From Paraburkholderia dilworthii (GTDB lineage Bacteria; Pseudomonadota; Gammaproteobacteria; Burkholderiales; Burkholderiaceae), in contig NZ_AWZT01000055.1 of assembly GCF_000472525.1 (NCBI RefSeq), positions 1-38,785 of the forward strand: DNA of 38,785 nt, given 5' to 3'. Every line of letters starts with the position of its first letter. Position 1 is the first letter of the stretch. Under the pieces are notes generated by a model. That model was not told the DNA's origin. It saw only the letters and a program-made list of their open reading frames with translations, and made no database searches. Both the position numbers and the translations under genes were made by a program. Positions 33,368 to 38,785 of this stretch are shown here, piece by piece.

Positions 33368-33464
33368 GTCTGGCTCTGTTTGTCTCGGCGCCGTCGCCCT
33401 CCGTCACCCCGAGATATTGGCCCCGAGTGGGAAGACCGCTTCTAACCCGGGCGGATGCGGGTGA

Positions 33465-34367
33465 CTAGAGCTGTGCGCCATTGATGGGAAACTGAGGCTT
33501 AGCATCCTTCGGTGACAATGCCCACTTCTTCAAAAGAGCGTCATAGACCCCATCCTTCTGCAGCTTCAGGAGCGCCTTCTGCATCGCCGTCGCGAGCTGC
33601 TTCCCTTTCTCATCGGGGCCGAATCCGATTCCATACGGAGCTTTGTATGTGAAGTATATGACTTTGTACTTCGCCGGGAACTTCTGTGCGTTGTAATAGC
33701 CGGTGGGAGAGTCGACCCACGCAACCTGGCTCGCGCCAGTAGTGACAGACAGGAGCGCCATGTTCGAGTCCGGATAGGTCGCCATCGTTACTGCCGGCTT
33801 GCCCTCCTGCACACACTTTTCGCTAATCCGCCCACCCTCCGGAATCGTTCCAGAGCCTTTAGGGACCGCCACCTGCAAGCCGCACATTTCCTCAAGCGAC
33901 CTGAGCGCTACCTTGCTTGATGGCGTCGCGACGACAGTCTCGCCCATGTTCAGGTAGTCGACAAAGGTGACAGCCGAGTGCCGTGACTTGAAATCCGCTA
34001 GCGAAAGCAACACGTCGAAACGACCAGCGCTCAGTCCCGGTACCAAGGCATCGAACGACGCCTGTGTCAGTCTCACGTTCAAGCCTAAGACCTTCGCGGC
34101 CGCGGACAGCAGCTCGGGCGTGAAGCCACTGATTTTGCCGTCTTCGTCAATGAATTTAATTGGGGCAATGTCTGGGTTGGCTCCCGCCACCAACTCCCCT
34201 CGGTCCCGATAGAACTTTGGGACTGTCGAAGCCAGGCTAGCGTCGGTTGCTACGTCAGACATCGAGGGTGCGGAATCGGCTTGAGCGTTGGAACTGTGTA
34301 TGAGACCGGTGGCGAACAAAACCCCAGTCAATGCCGTCAGCAGACGCGTGTTTGCAGCGATTTTCAT
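33465..34367 (-). CDS. ABC transporter substrate-binding protein, polar amino acid type
   Basis: 300 residues from ATG 34367. Signal peptide about 1-30 (LLTALTGVLFATGLIHSSNA, cut after SNA or QA). The mature part is a family 3 solute-binding protein: GELVAGANPDIAPIKFIDED, GFTPELLSAAAKVLG, SAGRFDVLLSLAD and YPDSNMALLSV. It binds a small amino acid or derivative in the periplasm for the permease encoded at 37118. An upstream start at 34544 lacks any coding look. It lies 50 bases after the flavin reductase gene on the same strand. Confidence 0.9.
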   Translation of the reverse strand: MKIAANTRLLTALTGVLFATGLIHSSNAQADSAPSMSDVATDASLASTVPKFYRDRGELVAGANPDIAPIKFIDEDGKISGFTPELLSAAAKVLGLNVRLTQASFDALVPGLSAGRFDVLLSLADFKSRHSAVTFVDYLNMGETVVATPSSKVALRSLEEMCGLQVAVPKGSGTIPEGGRISEKCVQEGKPAVTMATYPDSNMALLSVTTGASQVAWVDSPTGYYNAQKFPAKYKVIYFTYKAPYGIGFGPDEKGKQLATAMQKALLKLQKDGVYDALLKKWALSPKDAKPQFPINGAQL

Positions 34368-34416
34368 AATGTGTAGTCTGAGTCTCGGATAGACGATGTA
34401 AGGGACGGCGGCTAAA

Positions 34417-34923
34417 TCAGACAACTGCGGAGACGCTGCGTGCGAACGCACGGTTCTGCCAAAGCAGGCAGCTTTCGCTTGCTTCCGGGTGAACCGCGGC
34501 GTTGACCACCTTGCCCACAATGATGCTATGGCTATAGCCGTCATGTACCGCGATTACATCGCAGTCAAAGGTCACTGCCGCGCCTATCAACCGCGGGCAA
34601 CCTGTCTCGCCCACGACCCAAAGCCCGGGTTCAAAGCGCTCCGCGCCTCGATATGCCGTGAATCGATTGGCCACCGCGGTTTGTGAGGCTGACAGGAGAT
34701 TGACGGAAAACGCTTTGCTGCGCAGGATGACGTCGTGCGACGACGACGACTTGTTCACGCAAACAAGCAACGTCACGGGGTCCACGGAAAGGCTGCAAAC
34801 CGAGGTCGCGATAAAGCCCGACGGAACTCCGGCTTCCTGCGTCGTGATAACTGTAACGCCGCTGGCAAAGTGAGCCATAGCATGGCGGAATGCGTCGGTT
34901 GAAGGCATAGTGTCCGGTGTCAT
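34417..34923 (-). CDS. Flavin reductase domain protein (FMN reductase component)
   Basis: 168 residues. Flavin reductase-like split-barrel fold: FRHAMAHFASGVTVITTQ at the start, GFIATSVCSLSVDPVTLLVC, FSVNLLSASQ and the HDGYSHSIIVGKV strand with its His. Such proteins use NAD(P)H to make reduced FMN, which diffuses to a partner monooxygenase. The partner is the adjoining flavin-dependent monooxygenase gene (19 bases upstream on the same strand). Confidence 0.9.
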   Translation of the reverse strand: MTPDTMPSTDAFRHAMAHFASGVTVITTQEAGVPSGFIATSVCSLSVDPVTLLVCVNKSSSSHDVILRSKAFSVNLLSASQTAVANRFTAYRGAERFEPGLWVVGETGCPRLIGAAVTFDCDVIAVHDGYSHSIIVGKVVNAAVHPEASESCLLWQNRAFARSVSAVV

Positions 34924-34942
34924 TTATCTACCCTTGCTGCGG

Positions 34943-36259
34943 TTAGTCGCCGTACGTAAGTGGCTTCAATCCAAGGTTTCCACGAAGCGTGCTCGCCTCG
35001 TATTCTGAGCGGAATAATCCGCGCTTGCGCAACTCTGGAAGGACGAGTTCAGCAAAGTCGTCAATGCCGTTGGGAAGTGCTGCCGGCAGAATATTGAATC
35101 CATCTGCGGCCCCCTCCTTGAACCACTGTTCCATGTCATCGACGATGTCTTCAGCGGTGCCGATGAGCTGACGTCCACCAGAGGCACGCAGCTTATACAA
35201 CTGACGAATCGTTAGGTTGTCCCGACGGGCAACACTCAGGAGGTTCTCGGCGATACTGCGCACGGGCTGATTACCGACATCCGGCACGGGACCGTCAATG
35301 TCGTAGCCTGAAAGGTCGCCGAGGGTGCCGTATAAGATGGCAAGTCCGCTCAAGGGGTCAATCAAATCCTGGAGTTGCTCAAATTTATCCTGCGCCTCCT
35401 GGCGAGACCGGCCGACATAAGGCGTAAGGCCCGGCATGATGAGCAACTGGTCGGGGACGCGCCCAAACCTGCTGAGGCGGCCCTTCAGGTCGTTGTAATA
35501 ATCCTTTGCCGCAGTAATGTCGTATGAGCTGCTGTACACGACGTCTGCGTGTTCTGCCGCAATCTCTCGCCCGGCTTCGGCTGCCCCTGCTTGAACGATG
35601 ACGGGCCGACCTTGCGGAGTGCGGGCAGAATTTAACGGGCCACGAACCTTGAAGTGCTTCCCCTTGTGATTGGGCGTATGCAGCTTCGACGCATCATAGA
35701 AGACGCCACTCGCCTTATCTCTGATGAAGGCGTCGTCTTCCCAGCTGTCCCACAGCTTCTTCACCACTTCCACAAATTCGGCCGCGCGCTCATAGCGTTC
35801 CTCGTAACCGAGGTGCTCATCTCGGCTGAAGTTCCACGCCTCCTGCTGCGACCATGAAGTGACGACGTTCCACCCGGCGCGGCCGCCACTTATGTGGTCA
35901 ATGGAGGCGTATTTACGAGCCACATGGAACGGTTCGTTATATGTCGTGGAGGCAGTCGCTACCAAGCCGATTCGCGAGGTACACGCTCCGATTGCTGATA
36001 GCAAGGTCAGCGGTTCGAGCTCCGCGTTCTTGGAATCCCGTGTGAGCGAACCTGGGGGATTATCGGCAGCTCGCACGCCCACTCCGTCGGCGAAAAAAAT
36101 CATGTCAAATTTCGCGGCTTCCGCTTTCCGCGCGGAGTTCAAGAAGTAATTGAAATCAATTGCGCCGTTCGCTGGAACATCCGGGTGCCTCCATGCCGCG
36201 GTGTGATAACCAAGGTATCGCATTGAAAGCCCCAGTCGCATCATCTCTCTGTTATTCAT
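34943..36259 (-). CDS. FMNH2-dependent monooxygenase, NtaA/SnaA/DszA (CmoJ-like) family
   Basis: 438 residues, the usual length for this luciferase-like subfamily. Recognisable parts: the start MRYLGYHTAAWRHP, FFADGVGVR, SRIGLVATASTTYNEPFHVA, DHISGGRAGWNVVTSW and VIVQAGAAEAGREIAAEHAD. Members oxidise nitrilotriacetate, EDTA, dibenzothiophene sulfone or S-(2-succino)cysteine derivatives with O2 and reduced FMN. The attached amino-acid transporter favours an amino-acid-like substrate. AGGA about 8 bases before the ATG. Cytosolic. Confidence 0.92.
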   Translation of the reverse strand: MNNREMMRLGLSMRYLGYHTAAWRHPDVPANGAIDFNYFLNSARKAEAAKFDMIFFADGVGVRAADNPPGSLTRDSKNAELEPLTLLSAIGACTSRIGLVATASTTYNEPFHVARKYASIDHISGGRAGWNVVTSWSQQEAWNFSRDEHLGYEERYERAAEFVEVVKKLWDSWEDDAFIRDKASGVFYDASKLHTPNHKGKHFKVRGPLNSARTPQGRPVIVQAGAAEAGREIAAEHADVVYSSSYDITAAKDYYNDLKGRLSRFGRVPDQLLIMPGLTPYVGRSRQEAQDKFEQLQDLIDPLSGLAILYGTLGDLSGYDIDGPVPDVGNQPVRSIAENLLSVARRDNLTIRQLYKLRASGGRQLIGTAEDIVDDMEQWFKEGAADGFNILPAALPNGIDDFAELVLPELRKRGLFRSEYEASTLRGNLGLKPLTYGD

Positions 36260-36311
36260 AAGGCATCCTATATGTTAAATCTGTCGGTTCGTTGAAGCAT
36301 CAATATCGCGC

Positions 36312-37121
36312 TTATCGGTCGCTGACGCTCTGCAAAAATTTTCTTGTGCGTTCCGTTCCTTCGCCGCCGAACATACGGCTCGGTGGACCTTGGTCCACGA
36401 TTCTGCCGCCGTCCATGAACACCACGCGACTTGAGACCTTCCTTGCGAAGTTCATTTCGTGACTTACGACGACCATAGTCATACCTGTGAGGGCTAGTTC
36501 CCGAATGACTTCGAGGACCTCGCTTACGAGCTCTGGGTCGAGCGCACTGGTCGGCTCGTCGAAAAGCATCACCTCAGGTTCCATTGCAAGCGCCCTCGCT
36601 ATCGCGACTCGCTGCTTCTGGCCGCCTGAGAGTTGCGCCGGGTAATGGTTCATTTTGTCAGCCAAGCCGACACGGGACAGTAAGTTTTTGCCGCGTTGGA
36701 GTACCTCGTCCCGTGCTTTGCGTTGCACAATGCGTGGACCAGCGAGCACGTTTTCCAACGCGGAGTAGTGCGGGAATAGGTGAAACCCTTGAAAGACCAT
36801 GCCAAAGTAGCGACGCTGTCTGTCGAGCTCTCTCGCGGGTAGTCGGATATGCTGCCCGCGTATGGTTTCAGTACCTAGCGTTTCACCTTCGAACGCCATA
36901 GTTCCCGCGTCAATCAACTCGAGCATGTTCATGCAACGGAGAAGCGTACTCTTTCCTGAACCTGACGGTCCGATAATCGATACAACTTCGCTTTTATCAA
37001 GAGAGAAGTCCACGGCATCCAGTGCTATAAAGTCCCCAAAGCGCTTAACCACACCATGCATCTCAAAGAGGCGCTCTGCTGGAGTTTTTGCCCTATTGCT
37101 CTCACTCACCGACGGCGTCAT
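36312..37121 (-). CDS. ABC transporter ATP-binding protein, polar amino acid type
   Basis: 269 residues from ATG 37121, which overlaps the permease stop as ATGA; this overlap is why the longer start at 37205 was rejected. Walker A GPSGSGKST, Q-loop FQGFHLFPH, signature LSGGQKQR, Walker B VMLFDEPTSALD and switch His in VVSHEM are all present. It resembles GlnQ/HisP-type ATPases that drive amino acid import. Works with the permease encoded immediately upstream and the binding protein at 33465. Confidence 0.94.
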   Translation of the reverse strand: MTPSVSESNRAKTPAERLFEMHGVVKRFGDFIALDAVDFSLDKSEVVSIIGPSGSGKSTLLRCMNMLELIDAGTMAFEGETLGTETIRGQHIRLPARELDRQRRYFGMVFQGFHLFPHYSALENVLAGPRIVQRKARDEVLQRGKNLLSRVGLADKMNHYPAQLSGGQKQRVAIARALAMEPEVMLFDEPTSALDPELVSEVLEVIRELALTGMTMVVVSHEMNFARKVSSRVVFMDGGRIVDQGPPSRMFGGEGTERTRKFLQSVSDR

Positions 37122-38017
37122 CGCTGTACCCCTTTTCCGAATCGACGTTCCAACAGGTTTTGCCCGAGCATTGCGATGCTCGTTAGAAAGAGATACCAGA
37201 TGCATGCAACGGCGAGCAGAGGGATAGTCTCAAACGTGCTCGAGTAAATGAGCTGTACTGTCGTGAGCAACTCTACGTAGCCGATAACCGTTACTAGCGA
37301 CGTGTTTTTGAACATTGTGATGACCTCGTTAGCCAACGGCGGAATGATGACGCGGATAGCCTGCGGCATAACCACGTGCCACATCGTCCTTATATCGCTC
37401 ATGCCAAGCGCCTTGCATGCCTCCCGTTGACCCTTTTCTACAGCGTTGAGACCGCCTCGGAAGATTTCCGCGCTGTAGCCGCCGAGGTACATTGCCAAGC
37501 CGATGACTGCAGCGCTGAAGCGGGATATCAGACTGTTCGTATCGACGTCGAGCAGCGGCCGATTTAGAAACGGCACTGTTATCGACAAGCGCGGAACGAC
37601 TGCCGCCAGAAAGAAGAGAAACAGGAGCATCGCGAGTGGCGGGGTGGCTCGAATCACCCATATGTAGATGTACGCAGCGCCTCGGGCGATGGGATTCTCA
37701 GCCATGCGACAAGCGGCTATACCGACGCCGAGGACGAGGCCTAGGGCACTAGCAGCGAACGTCAGGATGAGAGTGTTTTTGAGCCCATCGAGGACGCGCT
37801 TGTTGAAGAGATAGTGCGCAACGACGTCCCATTGCCAGCGAGGGTTCACTATGACGAGTTGATAAAAAAGGGCGATGGCAAGGACCAATCCCGCGTACCA
37901 AAGCAGGTCCGTCCTTTTTCGGCGGGGGCGAATCTCGTTTGCCACAGTGTGCCAAAGCGCCTTCTGCTCGGCCTCCGGTCTCACGTGCTCAGGCGGACAG
38001 ATAGTTTGTTGATTCAT
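37118..38017 (-). CDS. ABC transporter permease, polar amino acid type
   Basis: 299 residues from ATG 38017. About 55 hydrophilic residues, then WYAGLVLAIALFYQLVIVNP (first helix) and the HisM/GlnP-type core: GLKNTLILTFAASALGLVLG, IRATPPLAMLLFLFFLAAV and the EAA-type loop EACKALGMSDIRTMWHVV. Five or six membrane segments. A single permease gene implies a homodimer. First gene of the minus-strand block. The start at 38197 would add 60 residues of non-coding composition. Confidence 0.92.
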   Translation of the reverse strand: MNQQTICPPEHVRPEAEQKALWHTVANEIRPRRKRTDLLWYAGLVLAIALFYQLVIVNPRWQWDVVAHYLFNKRVLDGLKNTLILTFAASALGLVLGVGIAACRMAENPIARGAAYIYIWVIRATPPLAMLLFLFFLAAVVPRLSITVPFLNRPLLDVDTNSLISRFSAAVIGLAMYLGGYSAEIFRGGLNAVEKGQREACKALGMSDIRTMWHVVMPQAIRVIIPPLANEVITMFKNTSLVTVIGYVELLTTVQLIYSSTFETIPLLAVACIWYLFLTSIAMLGQNLLERRFGKGVQR

Positions 38018-38434
38018 ACTCGGAATGCTCTCCGTCTTTCGGTTATTGCCGCTCGATGACCTATACTGGGGCCCTGCCGCGTGGCCACTCCTTAACTTCA
38101 TGGAAAAGCGACAGGCGGCTGAAAGTGCTAACGGTTTGAGACTATGAGAAGCACTTTGCGGTGTCAAAGTCCGAAATAAATACCTGCGTATTCCCACGGG
38201 TTATAGCCTTGAGCGACGGGCTTTCCGCACCTCAAAACACTTGAATGTCAGCGTAAACACCAGCGCATCGAGGACCTCCGTACGAAGCTGATTCGAAACG
38301 ACTGGGCCTGTCTCGCGTGACCACTTTCTGCCTCGTACAAGAGTTCGAGGGACGCGTGGTGGTTTGTCGGCTGCGGCCGTCGGAGAGCAGGATGCCGTGA
38401 CGCCCGTCAGTTTCGTGAGCTCGAGGTCATCCGC
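38018..38434. other. Upstream region of the ABC/monooxygenase block, no gene
   Basis: Should hold the promoter of the minus-strand block, but I could not single out -35/-10 boxes or an operator. A short plus-strand frame ending near 38320 (HLKTLECQRKHQRIEDLRTK) has a coding look but no start codon and is unassigned. Confidence 0.4.
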
Positions 38435-38785
38435 TTATCCGTCGCCGTCTATCCGGGCGCGCGCCCGCGCCAGTCCGGCTTCTTCCGCGGCGTGCGTCGC
38501 GTCAAACAGACCAAGTAAGCGCGAGGCTTCGACGAACTTTGTGTCGCGCGCGATTGTGTCGCTCGTTGCGAACGGCGCAGAGTGACGGATGCCTTCCCGC
38601 TGCGTTACTGCGTGTCCGCAAAGCGCGTATCCGCGGTGCCAGTCAGCTCGACCTGTGTATGTGCTTGATTGTTTCTTGCGTAAGCGCGCGGCGTCGATTT
38701 CAGCGGTCTTCATAGCTGCGTCAATCGTCTCGAGCTCCTGACCGAAATCAATCGGCTATTGCCCGACGAGCGGGGGATTGCCGAA
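38435..38785 (-). pseudogene. Second copy of the small conserved protein, interrupted (runs to window edge)
   Basis: In frame from the edge: FGNPPLVGQ, then TAG (38756-38758), then PIDFGQELETIDAAMKTAEI and onwards to GLARARARIDGDG. The segment around the TAG matches the copy at 20573-20728, where the codon is TGG. After AAMKTA the two copies diverge for about 65 residues before a similar ending (GLAxxRAxID), so an insertion or frameshift is likely here. An ATG at 38713 could still start a 92-residue product. The function is unknown. Confidence 0.4.

Noticed and set aside
1..38785. CRISPR arrays, tRNA or rRNA genes, complete insertion sequences
   Set aside because: No regular short repeats, cloverleaf-like sequences or transposase frames with terminal inverted repeats were seen by eye; a tRNA or IS search tool would settle it.

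Overview
The window looks like a piece of a high-GC beta-proteobacterial replicon of the Burkholderia/Paraburkholderia/Caballeronia type, probably accessory rather than core. This rests on the porin family, the many IclR/LysR/MFS genes, the short conserved proteins and the codon use. I see no rRNA, tRNA, CRISPR array, integrase or complete insertion sequence. Several truncated or nonsense-interrupted genes, and gene-poor stretches around 20-21.5, 23.3-24, 27.1-28, 28.4-30.4 and 38 kb, suggest repeated recombination and decay.

Layout. 1-1.6 kb: a flavin monooxygenase fragment running off the left edge, then two overlapping excisionase-like HTH genes, the second broken by a TAG codon. 1.9-5.2 kb: an exported lipoprotein phosphoesterase and a di-haem cytochrome c peroxidase. 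5.3-7.9 kb: a CoiA-like zinc-ribbon protein, a basic ribbon-helix-helix protein behind a 26-bp perfect palindrome and two DnaA-box-like sites, and a phoU without pst genes.

8.0-20.0 kb: the main catabolic locus. A divergent IclR regulator faces ten co-directional, tightly packed genes: RraA-type aldolase, D-2-hydroxyacid dehydrogenase, SMP-30 lactonase, ACS-family MFS, porin, COG3618 amidohydrolase, three further MFS transporters and a Tat-exported LigI-like amidohydrolase. The divergent promoter region holds a series of palindromes, probably the IclR operators. The set reads as: entry through the porin, hydrolysis of a lactone or pyrone partly in the periplasm, MFS uptake, cytosolic ring opening, and RraA cleavage to central metabolites. 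The substrate is unknown.

20-30.4 kb: decayed and regulatory DNA. It holds a TPR remnant, a second intact HTH copy, a thioredoxin-reductase-like flavoprotein divergent from an Rrf2 regulator across a long palindrome, a PAS hybrid histidine kinase convergent with a single-domain response regulator, a degenerate receiver protein, a PRC-barrel N-terminal remnant, and small acidic or Lys/Ala-rich protein genes. 30.4-32.3 kb: kup potassium uptake.

32.4-38.0 kb: a minus-strand block made of an amino-acid-type ABC transporter (permease, ATPase, binding protein), an NtaA/CmoJ-type flavin-dependent monooxygenase, its flavin reductase and a LysR regulator. This looks like a scavenging system for a small S- or N-substituted amino acid, plausibly for sulfur. 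The last 350 bases hold a decayed relative of a small gene also seen near 20.6 kb.
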